Positions 8,649 to 17,212 of a stretch of 64,000 bases of DNA are shown here, piece after piece. Position numbers and translations under genes: made by a program. The notes beneath the pieces were generated by a model that worked only from the letters and a program-made list of their open reading frames with translations, was not told where the DNA came from and made no database searches. Position 1 is the first letter of the stretch. Every line of letters begins with the position of its first letter. Source of the DNA: Streptomyces aureoverticillatus (GTDB taxonomy: Bacteria > Actinomycetota > Actinomycetes > Streptomycetales > Streptomycetaceae). Location: assembly GCF_014649395.1 (NCBI RefSeq), contig NZ_BMSY01000007.1, forward strand, positions 1-64,000, given 5' to 3'.

Positions 8649-9032
8649 ATGAGCGACTGGACGCCGGGCCGCGAGCCCGAGCCCACGGAGGCGGAGTACG
8701 AGATTCCGGCGGAGGCGGACGCCGACGCTCCGGTCGGGCCGGAGGCCGATGTTCCGGTGAGCGCGGGAGGCGACGTTCCGCTGGGCCCCGAAGCCGACGT
8801 CGACCCCTCTGAGCCCGCCCCCCTCGAAGTGGTCCGCACCGCCACCGGCAACGCCGAGGTCGACGTGTTGCTCGACCGTCTCGCTGATGCCGACCACCTC
8901 GCCACGGACGGCCACATCGAGGTGTACGAGGATGTCCACCGGGGCTTGCGTGACGCGCTCACCGCGCTGGACGCACGCCCCGGGCCCCCCGCGCCTTCGG
9001 GGGCGCCGCACCCTTCGTACGACAGGAGCTGA
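8649..9032 (+). CDS. Small acidic conserved hypothetical protein upstream of tlyA
   Basis: 127 residues from ATG at 8649. The N-terminal half is low-complexity Glu/Asp/Pro/Ala with a repeated GPEADVP motif. The C-terminal half (EVDVLLDRLADADHLATDGHIEVYEDVHRGLRDALTALD) is an amphipathic helical segment conserved in this position across actinobacteria. It sits immediately before tlyA, seven bases away, and is probably co-transcribed with it. M. tuberculosis has a similarly placed small gene (Rv1693). No function is known. Confidence 0.8.
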   Translation: MSDWTPGREPEPTEAEYEIPAEADADAPVGPEADVPVSAGGDVPLGPEADVDPSEPAPLEVVRTATGNAEVDVLLDRLADADHLATDGHIEVYEDVHRGLRDALTALDARPGPPAPSGAPHPSYDRS

Positions 9033-9039
9033 ACCGAAC

Positions 9040-9855
9040 GTGGCAGGAGTGGCACGCCGCCGCCTCGACGCCGAGCTGGTGCGCCGGAAGCTCGCGCGCT
9101 CGCGCGAGCACGCAAGCCAGCTGATCGCCGCCGGCCGGGTGAGCGTCGGCAAGACCCTCGCTACCAAGCCGGCCACGCAGGTGGAGACGGCCGCCGCGAT
9201 CGTCGTCACCGAGGACGACAGCGATCCCGACTACGTCTCGCGCGGCGGCCACAAGCTCGCCGGCGCGCTGGCGGCCTTCGTGCCGCAAGGCCTCGCCGTA
9301 GAGGGGCGGCGCGCCCTGGACGCGGGCGCGTCCACCGGCGGCTTCACCGATGTGCTGCTGCGCGCCGGTGCCGCGCACGTCGTCGCCGTCGACGTCGGCT
9401 ACGGCCAGCTCGCCTGGTCGCTGCAGAGCGACGACCGGGTCACCGTCAAGGACCGTACGAACGTACGCGAGTTGACGCTCGACCTCATCGACGGCATCCC
9501 CGTCGACCTGGTCGTCGGCGACCTCTCCTTCATCCCGCTGGGCCTGGTGCTGCCCGCTCTGGTGCGGTGTACCGCCCCGGACGCGGACCTGGTCCTGATG
9601 GTCAAGCCGCAGTTCGAGGTCGGCAAGGAACGCCTCGGCAGCGGAGGTGTGGTGCGCAGCGCCGAGCTGCGCGCCGACGCCGTGCGGACCGTGGCACGGC
9701 AGGCGTGGGGGCTCGGCCTCGGCGTGCGCGGCGTGACCGCCAGCCCGCTGCCCGGACCCTCGGGGAATGTCGAGTACTTTCTGTGGCTGCGCGCCGGGGC
9801 GCCGGAACTCGACCCGGCGGACGTCGACCGTGCCGTGGCGGAGGGGCCCCGTTGA
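9040..9855 (+). CDS. tlyA: TlyA-family rRNA 2'-O-methyltransferase
   Basis: 271 residues from GTG at 9040, with ACAGGAG upstream. An N-terminal S4 RNA-binding domain (RRRLDAELVRRKLARSREHASQLIAAGRVSVG) is followed by an FtsJ/RrmJ-type SAM methyltransferase domain: ALDAGASTGGFTDVLLRAGA (SAM site, about residue 92), VDLVVGDLSFIPL, and VKPQFEVGK with the catalytic Lys. TlyA methylates cytidines of 16S and 23S rRNA, and loss gives capreomycin/viomycin resistance in mycobacteria (family knowledge). Length matches the family. It is coupled to the NAD kinase through a TTGA overlap. Confidence 0.93.
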   Translation: MAGVARRRLDAELVRRKLARSREHASQLIAAGRVSVGKTLATKPATQVETAAAIVVTEDDSDPDYVSRGGHKLAGALAAFVPQGLAVEGRRALDAGASTGGFTDVLLRAGAAHVVAVDVGYGQLAWSLQSDDRVTVKDRTNVRELTLDLIDGIPVDLVVGDLSFIPLGLVLPALVRCTAPDADLVLMVKPQFEVGKERLGSGGVVRSAELRADAVRTVARQAWGLGLGVRGVTASPLPGPSGNVEYFLWLRAGAPELDPADVDRAVAEGPR

Positions 9856-10757
9856 GTCAGACCCGAGCTCGTACTGTTTTTCTCCTGGCGCACACCGGCA
9901 GGCCCGCGGCCATCCGCAGCGCCGAACTCGTCGTGCAGGGGCTGCTGCGTAGCGGCCTCGGCGTGCGGGTGCTCGAGGCGGAGGCGGTGGACCTGCCGCT
10001 GCCGCCCTCGGTCGAGCTGGTCAAGGAGGCGACGCCCGCCTGCCTGGACGGGTGCGAGCTGCTGATCGTGCTCGGCGGTGACGGGACGCTGCTGCGCGGC
10101 GCGGAGTTCGCCCGCGCATCCGGTGTGCCGATGCTCGGTGTGAACCTCGGCCGTGTCGGCTTCCTCGCCGAGGCCGAGCGCGACGACCTGGACAAGGTCG
10201 TCGACCGCGTCGTCACCAAGGCGTACGAGGTCGAGGAGCGCATGACCGTCGACGTCGTCGTGCACAGCAACGGCGACGTCGTGCACCGCGACTGGGCCCT
10301 GAACGAGGCCGCCGTACAGAAGATGTCGGCCGAGCGGATGCTGGAAGTCGTCCTGGAGATCGACGGGCGTCCGGTGACCGGCTTCGGCTGCGACGGCATC
10401 GTGTGCGCGACGCCGACCGGCTCGACGGCGTACGCCTTCTCGGCGGGCGGGCCCGTGGTGTGGCCCGAGGTCGAGGCGCTCCTGATGGTGCCGATCAGCG
10501 CGCACGCCCTCTTCGCCAAGCCGTTGGTGACCTCGCCGGACTCGGTCCTCGCCGTCGAGGTCCAGCCGCACACACCGCACGGGGTGCTGTGGTGCGACGG
10601 GCGGCGGACCGTCGAACTGCCCGCCGGAGCGCGGGTGGAGGTGCGCCGGGGCGCCGTGCCGGTGCGGCTCGCGCGGCTGCACCACGCGTCGTTCACCGAC
10701 CGGCTCGTGGCCAAGTTCGCCCTGCCGGTCTCGGGGTGGCGGGGGGCTCCGCACTAG
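9852..10757 (+). CDS. nadK: NAD kinase
   Basis: 301 residues. The start is a TTG at 9852 overlapping the tlyA stop (TTGA). It gives SQTRARTVFLLAHTGRPAAI, the expected N-terminus, and no ATG or GTG alternative fits better. Diagnostic motifs are LGGDGTLLRGAEFA (about residue 72) with the catalytic Asp, WALNEAAVQK (about 150) and CDGIVCATPTGSTAYAFSAGGP. It phosphorylates NAD+ to NADP+ in the cytoplasm. In most actinobacteria recN follows directly; here a permease gene on the other strand intervenes. Confidence 0.95.
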   Translation: MSQTRARTVFLLAHTGRPAAIRSAELVVQGLLRSGLGVRVLEAEAVDLPLPPSVELVKEATPACLDGCELLIVLGGDGTLLRGAEFARASGVPMLGVNLGRVGFLAEAERDDLDKVVDRVVTKAYEVEERMTVDVVVHSNGDVVHRDWALNEAAVQKMSAERMLEVVLEIDGRPVTGFGCDGIVCATPTGSTAYAFSAGGPVVWPEVEALLMVPISAHALFAKPLVTSPDSVLAVEVQPHTPHGVLWCDGRRTVELPAGARVEVRRGAVPVRLARLHHASFTDRLVAKFALPVSGWRGAPH

Positions 10758-10789
10758 CGCTTCGCTGGATGTGCGGGTGGTGATTGTGC

Positions 10790-10885
10790 GGGCTGGTGGG
10801 GTGCATGTGCCACGGGCCGTGGGGTGCTTGTGCCACGGGCTGGTGGGGTGCTTATTCCGCGGGCCGGTGGGGGCTGGTCGCGCCC
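10790..10885. repeat. Short degenerate tandem repeat
   Basis: Three imperfect copies of a roughly 25-base unit (ggtggggtgcttgtgccacg and variants) directly follow the NAD kinase gene, and a fragment like the palindromic-element tail (gcggagccgcatgtcgattc) follows. The stretch 10758-10977 holds no convincing gene. Confidence 0.6.
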
Positions 10886-10977
10886 CGCGGCGGAGCCGCA
10901 TGTCGATTCAGCCCTGTGCCCCTACGGGGCGCGGCGCGGTACCGCACGGGGCGACCCCAGAGCCATGTCGTCCAAGG

Positions 10978-12339
10978 TCAGGTCGCGTTGACCACGGTTA
11001 TCGCCCGGCGTCGCAGGAGTGCCATCACCGGCAGGCCCGTGGCGCCGAGGGTCAGGAGCAGCGTGCCGACGGCTATGCCCGTCGGGACCGCCCAGGGCAG
11101 ATACGGGACCGCCGAGCCGAAGGCCGTACTGAGCATCGGCGCGAGCGTCGCGAGGGCGATCGCGGTGCCCAGAAGCAGTGCCGTCCCGGCGACGACCGCC
11201 GCCTCCCACGCCGCCATGGCCCGCACCTGGCGGCGCTGGGAGCCGACGACCCGCAGCAGGGCCAGGTCGCGGCGGCGCTCGAAGGAGATCATGGCGAGGG
11301 TGTTGGCCGAGGCGATCGCGGCGAAGCCGGCGTACAGCGACGTGCCCATGTAGTCCATCCAGACCTCGCCGGTGCTGCCGGCCGAGCCGGTGTGGTGCTC
11401 GGCCGTCGTATGCATCGCGATCTTCGTGAGGCCGAAGCCGACGACCAGGAGCAGCGGCACCACGGCCGCGGAGAAACGCCGGGGCTGGGAGCGGACGTTG
11501 AGCATCGCCAGGCGCGCCGCGCTGCCGCCGAGGCGCCCCACGGCCGCCGAGACCAGCCAGGCCGCGGGCCCGATGATCCGCGGTCCGAGCAGCCCCGCGC
11601 CCGCGCAGAACAGGATCAGGACCAGGAACGCCCCTTCGTTCGCCTCGTCCGCGGGCTGCCGCGAGAGCAGCACGGACAGGAAGACGCCGCCCGCGATCGC
11701 GAGCAGGCCGAGCGGGGCGCGCAGCAGGCCGAGCCCGCGCCGCCCGGCCGCGGCCTCGTCCAGCGCGCGCGCCGGGCGCAGCAACGAGAAGCGCAGCGCG
11801 GACAGGACGGCCGCCAGCGTCGAGGTGACGACGGCGACGCCCAGGCACACGGGCAGCGCCAGCCAACTGAAGCGGAAGGGCACTTCGGCCGGGACCAGGC
11901 CGTGCGTGATCATGCCCCGGAACCACACCCGGGCCAGCACGCCGCCGAGCGCGAAGCCGAGCAGGGCGGCCGGGACGGACGCGACGAGGGCCTGGGCGGC
12001 CACCGCGCGGCGGATCTGCCGGGGCCTGGCGCCGATGGAGCGGACCAGCGCGAGCTCGCGGTGTTGCTGCACGACGGCCGTGCCCATCGTCGACACGACC
12101 ACGAATATCGACATGTAGATGGAGCCGATCAGGAGCACGATCGCGATGTCGCCCACACCGTTCTCGGTGAGCTGTGTGCGTGCGGCGCCCGAGAGGCCGT
12201 CCGTGCTCGTGGTGCGCAGCATCATCGTCGACGCGCTCACCACGGTCGCCGCGAACAGTGCCGCGACGGCCGTGCCGATGAATGCCGGGCGGTGCGCGTG
12301 CAGGGCCGCCCTGGCCAGTCCTGTGCTCATGTCGATCAT
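10978..12339 (-). CDS. Orphan FtsX/MacB-type ABC transporter permease
   Basis: 453 residues from ATG at 12339 (alternative ATG at 12330, which gives MSTGLARAAL). About ten hydrophobic helices lie in two halves, each ending in an FtsX-like segment: VQQHRELALVRSIGARPRQIRRAVAAQA (about residue 100) and FERRRDLALLRVVGSQRRQVRAMAAWEA (about residue 350). There is no large extracytoplasmic domain and no ATP-binding partner on either side, so its ATPase must act in trans if it works. It lies head-on between the usually adjacent nadK and recN, which suggests insertion. Confidence 0.8.
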   Translation of the reverse strand: MIDMSTGLARAALHAHRPAFIGTAVAALFAATVVSASTMMLRTTSTDGLSGAARTQLTENGVGDIAIVLLIGSIYMSIFVVVSTMGTAVVQQHRELALVRSIGARPRQIRRAVAAQALVASVPAALLGFALGGVLARVWFRGMITHGLVPAEVPFRFSWLALPVCLGVAVVTSTLAAVLSALRFSLLRPARALDEAAAGRRGLGLLRAPLGLLAIAGGVFLSVLLSRQPADEANEGAFLVLILFCAGAGLLGPRIIGPAAWLVSAAVGRLGGSAARLAMLNVRSQPRRFSAAVVPLLLVVGFGLTKIAMHTTAEHHTGSAGSTGEVWMDYMGTSLYAGFAAIASANTLAMISFERRRDLALLRVVGSQRRQVRAMAAWEAAVVAGTALLLGTAIALATLAPMLSTAFGSAVPYLPWAVPTGIAVGTLLLTLGATGLPVMALLRRRAITVVNAT

Positions 12340-12565
12340 GATGCGGCGGCAGGTACACCCGCCACCATGAGGGCCGCCGCAGGATTCACCTGAGGAAAAC
12401 CCCACCCCCCCCTGCGCTCCGGCGTCGCAGGCGCGGGCGGTCAACGGAACCCGCTGCGCGGAGTGACGGAACCGCGCCCGCCGCCCGGGGCAGCGACCAG
12501 CGCCTTCACCGCTGGGAGTGGGGCGGCGTCGCGGCACCCCGGGAAAACCTCGTATGGTCAGGGGC

Positions 12566-14296
12566 GTGTTGGAGGAGATGCGGATACGGTCGCTCGGAGT
12601 CATCGACGACGCTGTCGTCGAGCTGTCGCCCGGTTTCACCGCCGTGACCGGCGAGACCGGAGCGGGCAAGACGATGGTCGTCACCAGCCTCGGCCTGCTG
12701 CTCGGCGGGCGCGCCGACCCCGCCCTGGTGCGGATCGGCGCCAAGGCGGCGGTCGTGGAGGGGCGCATCACCGTGCCCGCGGACGCCTCCGCGGCCGTGC
12801 GCGCCGAGGAGGCAGGGGCCGAACTGGACGACGGGGCGCTTCTGGTCAGCCGGACGATCTCCGCCGAGGGCCGCTCCCGCGCGCACCTCGGCGGGCGTTC
12901 CGTGCCGGTCGGCGTGCTGTCCGAGCTCGCCGACGAACTGGTGGCCGTGCACGGGCAGAGCGACCAGCAGGGCCTGCTCAAGCCCGCCCGGCAGCGCGGC
13001 GCCCTCGACCGGTACGCGGGCGAGTCCGTCGCCGTACCGCTCGACAAGTACACGGCCGCCTACCGTCGGCTGCGCGCCGTCACCCTGGAGCTCGACGAGA
13101 TCACCACGCGCGCCCGCGAGCGCGCCCAGGAAGCCGACATGCTGCGCTTCGGCCTGGAGGAGATCGCCGCCGTCGAACCGCGCGCGGGCGAGGACACCGA
13201 ACTCGCCGCCGAGGCCGAGCGCCTGGGGCACGCCGAAGCCCTCGCCTCCGCCGCGACGGCCGCGCACGCCGCGCTCGCGGGCAACCCCGAGGACCCCGAG
13301 GGCGTGGACGCCACGACCCTGGTCGCGGGCGCCCACCGGGCCCTTGAGGCCGTCCGGTCCCACGACCCCGCCCTCGCCACGCTCGCCGAACGCATCGGCG
13401 AGATCGGGATCCTGCTCTCGGACGTCTCCGGCGAACTCGCCGGGTACGCCGACGACCTCGACGCGGACCCGCTGCGGCTCGCCGCCGTCGAGGAGCGGCG
13501 GGCCGCGCTCACGCAACTGACCCGCAAGTACGGGGAGGACGTCGGCGCCGTGCTCGCCTGGGCCGAGGACGGCGCCACCCGGCTCACCGAACTCGAGGGC
13601 GACGACGACCGTCTTGGCGAGCTGACCGCCGAGCGGGACGCGCTGCGAGCCGAGCTGTCCGGGCTCGCCCGGGCCCTCACGGACGCGCGCGTCGAGGCCG
13701 CCTCGCGGTTCGCCGCCGCCGTCACCGAGGAGTTGGCCTCGCTCGCCATGCCGCACGCGCGCGTGACGATCGATGTGCGGCAGACCGACGACCCCGACGG
13801 GGTCGAGATCGACGGGCGTACGGTCGCGTACGGGCCCGCAGGCGTCGACGACGTCGAGCTGCTGCTCGCCCCCCACCCCGGTGCGCCGCCCCGGCCCATC
13901 GCCAAGGGCGCCTCCGGCGGTGAGCTGTCGCGCGTCATGCTCGCCGTCGAGGTCGTCTTCGCCGGCACGGACCCCGTGCCCACCTACCTCTTCGACGAGG
14001 TCGACGCCGGGGTCGGCGGCAAGGCCGCCGTGGAGATCGGGCGGCGGCTGGCGCGGCTCGCGAAGTCCGCGCAGGTCGTGGTCGTCACGCACCTTCCGCA
14101 GGTGGCGGCCTTCGCCGATCGGCAGTTGCTCGTCGAGAAGACCAATGACGGGTCTGTGACGCGGTCCGGGGTGCAGGTGCTCGAAGGGGAGGACCGGGTG
14201 CGGGAGCTTTCGCGGATGCTGGCCGGGCAGGAGGACTCCGAGACTGCTCGGGCGCATGCGGAGGAGTTGTTGGCTGCGGCTCGGGGGGATGGCTGA
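12566..14296 (+). CDS. recN: DNA repair protein RecN
   Basis: 576 residues from GTG at 12566; an in-frame ATG at 12554 (MVRGVLEEM) is an alternative. It is an SMC-like ATPase for double-strand-break repair. Walker A is TGETGAGKT (28-36), a long coiled-coil middle includes ERAQEADMLRFGLEEIAAVEP (DEI-containing), the ABC signature is KGASGGELSRVMLA (about 446) and Walker B is TYLFDEVDAGVGG (about 472). The C-terminal H-loop segment is VVVTHLPQVAAFAD. Length is normal. steA/steB, which usually follow recN in actinobacteria, are absent. Confidence 0.95.
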   Translation: MLEEMRIRSLGVIDDAVVELSPGFTAVTGETGAGKTMVVTSLGLLLGGRADPALVRIGAKAAVVEGRITVPADASAAVRAEEAGAELDDGALLVSRTISAEGRSRAHLGGRSVPVGVLSELADELVAVHGQSDQQGLLKPARQRGALDRYAGESVAVPLDKYTAAYRRLRAVTLELDEITTRARERAQEADMLRFGLEEIAAVEPRAGEDTELAAEAERLGHAEALASAATAAHAALAGNPEDPEGVDATTLVAGAHRALEAVRSHDPALATLAERIGEIGILLSDVSGELAGYADDLDADPLRLAAVEERRAALTQLTRKYGEDVGAVLAWAEDGATRLTELEGDDDRLGELTAERDALRAELSGLARALTDARVEAASRFAAAVTEELASLAMPHARVTIDVRQTDDPDGVEIDGRTVAYGPAGVDDVELLLAPHPGAPPRPIAKGASGGELSRVMLAVEVVFAGTDPVPTYLFDEVDAGVGGKAAVEIGRRLARLAKSAQVVVVTHLPQVAAFADRQLLVEKTNDGSVTRSGVQVLEGEDRVRELSRMLAGQEDSETARAHAEELLAAARGDG

Positions 14297-14302
14297 GGTT
14301 TG

Positions 14303-14552
14303 GGCCCTGCGGGGCTTTCCCCAATCCCGCCCCTTCCCGCTGCATCCATTGGCGGCTCCGCCGCGGGCAGGGGGCTCCGCCCCCTGGACCCCCGTTATCG
14401 CCGCTTCGCGGCTCGTCCTCAATCGCCGGACGGGCTATAGATAGCCCCTCCGGCGATTGAGGAGCGGGGTCTGGGGCGGAGCCCCCACGCGGCGGAGCCG
14501 CAAATCGATACAGCCGGGAAGGGGCGGGATTGGGGAGCCCCCGGCAAGGCCC
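14303..14552. repeat. Full-length palindromic element (type A), about 250 bp
   Basis: A long imperfect inverted repeat. The left arm (ccccaatcccgccccttccc, from 14318) is answered by gggaaggggcgggattgggg near 14515-14536. Nested inside are a GGGGGCTCCGCCCCC stem and a central palindrome with aatcgccggacgggctatag facing tagcccctccggcgattgag. A near-identical copy lies at 61051-61284, and partial copies at 8186, 30140 and 52887. It has no coding capacity of note and fills the whole recN-to-14567 gap. Confidence 0.9.
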
Positions 14553-14566
14553 CTACGCTGACCCCC

Positions 14567-15337
14567 ATGATCACCCCCGCCCGCCGCCGCACCGCCTTCC
14601 TCGCCGCCACCGCCACCCGTGCCGCCCTGACGGCGCTGCGCACCCGCCCGCCCGGCGACCCCACCCGCTGGCAGCGGACGAACTTCGCGGGCCGGACGGT
14701 CGAGCTGTACGCGGGCCCCGCGGCCGCCGTTGGCACCGTGCTCGGCGCGGCGGCCCTCGCCCCGCGGCCCCGAGCGGCCGCAGGCCTCGCCGTGCTGGCG
14801 GCGGGGGCTTGCGGGGCGTACGACGATGTGGCGGGCGCGGGGGACCCCCGGCGCGGGTTCCGGGCGCATCTGGCGGCGTTGCGCGAGGGCGAAGTGACCA
14901 GTGGCGCCGTGAAGTTGTTCGGAGTCACGGCGGCGGCGCTCGCCGCGGGCGCGCTGCTCAAGGAGCGGCCGGTGGACAAGGTGCTCGCGGGCGTCGTCAT
15001 CGCCGGCACCGCGCACTTCGTGAACCTCGTGGACGTACGTCCTGGCCGGGCCGCCGCGACCGTGCTCGCCCTCGGCGCGCCGGGCCTGCTGCGCGCGGGG
15101 CCGGGCGCCACGCTCGCCGCCGCGTCTATGGGCGCCGCGGCCGCCGTGCTGCCCGACGACGTGGGGCAGCGCACGATGATCGGCGACACCGGGGCGCACG
15201 CCCTGGGGGCGGCCCTCGGCGCGGCCGTCGTCGCGGGCAACCAGCGCGCGGGCCTCGCGGCGCATGCGGTGGGGCTGGTGGCCGCGGCGGCATGCGGGGA
15301 CACGGTGAGCCGGGTGGCTCGGTCGGCCTTCTCATAG
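14567..15337 (+). CDS. MraY/WecA-like (polyprenyl-phosphate sugar-phosphate transferase family) membrane protein, shortened
   Basis: 256 residues from ATG at 14567. It is a polytopic membrane protein with family-like motifs in the right order: GAYDDVAGAGDPRRGFRAHL (compare GFxDDxxxxxxKG) at about 84-103, HFVNLVDVRPGRAA (compare NxxNxxDGxDGLA) at about 150, and MIGDTGAHALGAALGA (compare GDtGSxxLG) at about 203. The N-terminal 80 or so residues with the usual substrate motif are missing and the DGxDG motif is degraded. It may be a non-catalytic or specialised paralogue. Its neighbour is a glycosyltransferase, consistent with envelope work. The gene ends in AFS just before a tandem array that copies its tail. 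Confidence 0.7.
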   Translation: MITPARRRTAFLAATATRAALTALRTRPPGDPTRWQRTNFAGRTVELYAGPAAAVGTVLGAAALAPRPRAAAGLAVLAAGACGAYDDVAGAGDPRRGFRAHLAALREGEVTSGAVKLFGVTAAALAAGALLKERPVDKVLAGVVIAGTAHFVNLVDVRPGRAAATVLALGAPGLLRAGPGATLAAASMGAAAAVLPDDVGQRTMIGDTGAHALGAALGAAVVAGNQRAGLAAHAVGLVAAAACGDTVSRVARSAFS

Positions 15338-15770
15338 GGGGTGCTCGTGGTTGCACGGCTCGGTTCGGCTGCGTGGGTGCTCGTGGTTGCACGGCTCGGT
15401 CGGCCTTCTCATAGGGGGTGCTCGTGGTTGCACGGCTCGGTTCGGCAACGCGAGCGCTCGTGGTTGCACGGCTCGGTTCGGCAACGCGAGCGCTCGTGGT
15501 TGCACGGCTCGGTTCGGCAACGCGAGCGCTCGTGGTTGCACGGCTCGGTTCGGCTGCGCGGGCACCCGTGGTTGCACGGCTCGGTTCGGCTGCGCGGGCA
15601 CCCGTGGTTGCACGGCTCGGTTCAGCAACGCGGGTGCCCGTGGCTGCACGGCTCGGTCCGGCGGCGCCGGAACCCGTGGCTGCTCAGCGCGGTTCGGCCG
15701 CGCGGGCACCCCTGGCCGCACAGCCCGTTCCGTCGCGCCGGAATCCGTCGAGGGCTTTCGGCCCCGCCCC
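15316..15770. repeat. 36-bp tandem repeat array
   Basis: About ten tandem units of 36 bases, consensus gctcgtggttgcacggctcg followed by gttcggcaacgcgagc. Three units from 15420 are identical and the later ones decay. A run of about 54 bases that includes the last codons and stop of the upstream gene is repeated 77 bases later (15316 and 15393), so the array was seeded from, or recombined with, that gene end. 36 is a multiple of 3, so all frames stay open. I see no RBS or coding logic and treat it as noncoding. The stretch 15771-16032 shows nothing further except the RBS of the next gene. Confidence 0.9.
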
Positions 15771-16032
15771 CGGAATTGCGAAGATGCGTGGGTCGACGGG
15801 CACTTGGCGCGAGGACGAGGAAGGGAGCCCGCGCTCACCCGAGTGGGTGATCCGGCGAGCGGAGTTGTCCGGTCCGACGCTGCAGGGACCTTTCAGCGGT
15901 GCCGGAACGGGCGTACGTACTGGCATTCTTGACGCTGCGCACGGGCGGGCCACCGACCGCCCCGCCCCTCGGCGCCCACCCACCCCTCGGCGCGCCGCCC
16001 AGCCGCCGACCCGACCCAGGAGCCCCGGCCAC

Positions 16033-17172
16033 GTGAGCCACGTGAGCACCCCCGCACCGCAAGGCCAGCCCCCGCTGCACACCGTGCAGGTCCTGGGCGG
16101 CGGCAGTGCGGGAAGCAGCGCGCACGTCAGGTCCCTGGCCACAGGGCTCGCCGCGCGCGGTGTGCGCGTCACCGTGTGCGCGCCCGCCGAGGCCGACGAG
16201 ACGTACGACTTCGCGGGCAGCGGCGCCCGCCACGTCTCCGTGCCGCGCCGCAGCGACCCCGCGTCCGTCGCCGCGCTCCGTGCGGCCTGCGCGGACGCCG
16301 ACCTGGTGCACGCGCACGGGCTGCACGCCGGGCTGCGTGCCGCCCTGGCCCTGACCGGCCGCCGCGTCCCGCTCGTCGTCACCTGGCACACCCGCGCCCA
16401 CGCCGCCGGTGTCCGCGCCCACGTCCTGCGGGTCTTGGAGCGGCGCGTCGCCAAGGCCGCCTCCGTGGTCCTCGGCACCTCCTCCGACCTCGTCGACCGG
16501 GCCCGCGGCCTGGGCGCGCGCGACGCCCGGCTCGCCCCCGTCGCCCTGCCCGCACCACGCCGCGGCGACGACGCGGACGCCGAGCCCGCCGGGCCGCGCC
16601 ACAAAGTCCGCGCCGAACTCGGCGCCGTGGACCGCCCCTTGCTGCTCGCCGTCGGCGCCCTGGACGCCCACCGCGGCTACGACATCCTGCTGGACGCCGC
16701 GCGCTCCTGGAGCGGGCTCGTACCGCTGCCGCTGCTCGTCGTCGCCGGGGAGGGGCCGCTGCGCGCCGCGCTGCAGGCCCGCATCGACGCCGAGTGCCTG
16801 CCCGCGCGGCTCGTCGGAAAGCGCGAGGACGTGCCGGAACTCCTCGCCGCCGCCGACCTCGTGGTGCTGCCGAGCCAGTGGGAGTCCCGCTCCCTGCTCG
16901 CCCAGGAGGCCCTGCACGCGCAGGTGCCGCTCGTCGCCACCGCCGTCGGCGGCATCCCCGAACTCGTCGGCGACGCCGCCGAACTCGTCCCCTACGGCGA
17001 CGCCCCGGCCCTCGCCGACGCCGTCGTCCGCCTCCTCTCCGACGACGTACGCCGACAGGAGCTGAAGGACAAAGGCACTGCCCAGGCCGCGACCTGGCCC
17101 ACCGAGGACGAAACGGTCACTCAAGTCCTCGGCGTCTACGACGAGTTGACCCAGCCGCTCACCTCGTACTGA
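16033..17172 (+). CDS. GT4-type glycosyltransferase
   Basis: 379 residues from GTG at 16033 (RBS AGGAG ten bases upstream). The frame is open much further upstream only because of the 36-bp repeats. It is a GT-B fold: N-terminal VQVLGGGSAGSSAHVRSLATGL, DLVHAHGLHAG in the middle, and the C-terminal donor-site segment LPSQWESRSLLAQEALHAQVPLVATAVGGIPELVGD with the E-x7-E pair. It is cytosolic and probably membrane-associated, using a nucleotide sugar. Its place between the recN block and pyrG is conserved in Streptomyces. The acceptor is unknown; the adjacent MraY-like protein makes a lipid-linked acceptor a reasonable guess. Confidence 0.85.
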   Translation: MSHVSTPAPQGQPPLHTVQVLGGGSAGSSAHVRSLATGLAARGVRVTVCAPAEADETYDFAGSGARHVSVPRRSDPASVAALRAACADADLVHAHGLHAGLRAALALTGRRVPLVVTWHTRAHAAGVRAHVLRVLERRVAKAASVVLGTSSDLVDRARGLGARDARLAPVALPAPRRGDDADAEPAGPRHKVRAELGAVDRPLLLAVGALDAHRGYDILLDAARSWSGLVPLPLLVVAGEGPLRAALQARIDAECLPARLVGKREDVPELLAAADLVVLPSQWESRSLLAQEALHAQVPLVATAVGGIPELVGDAAELVPYGDAPALADAVVRLLSDDVRRQELKDKGTAQAATWPTEDETVTQVLGVYDELTQPLTSY

Positions 17173-17212
17173 TCGTACTGAGTGCCCAAGGGGTCGCCGG
17201 CGGCGCGCCCTC

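Noticed and set aside
15420..15700. CRISPR array
   Set aside because: Units are strictly head-to-tail with no unique spacers, and no cas genes are nearby.
15418..16032. Glycosyltransferase extended upstream through the 36-bp repeats (584 residues)
   Set aside because: The 36-base period keeps every frame open. The first start with an RBS and family-like sequence is at 16033.
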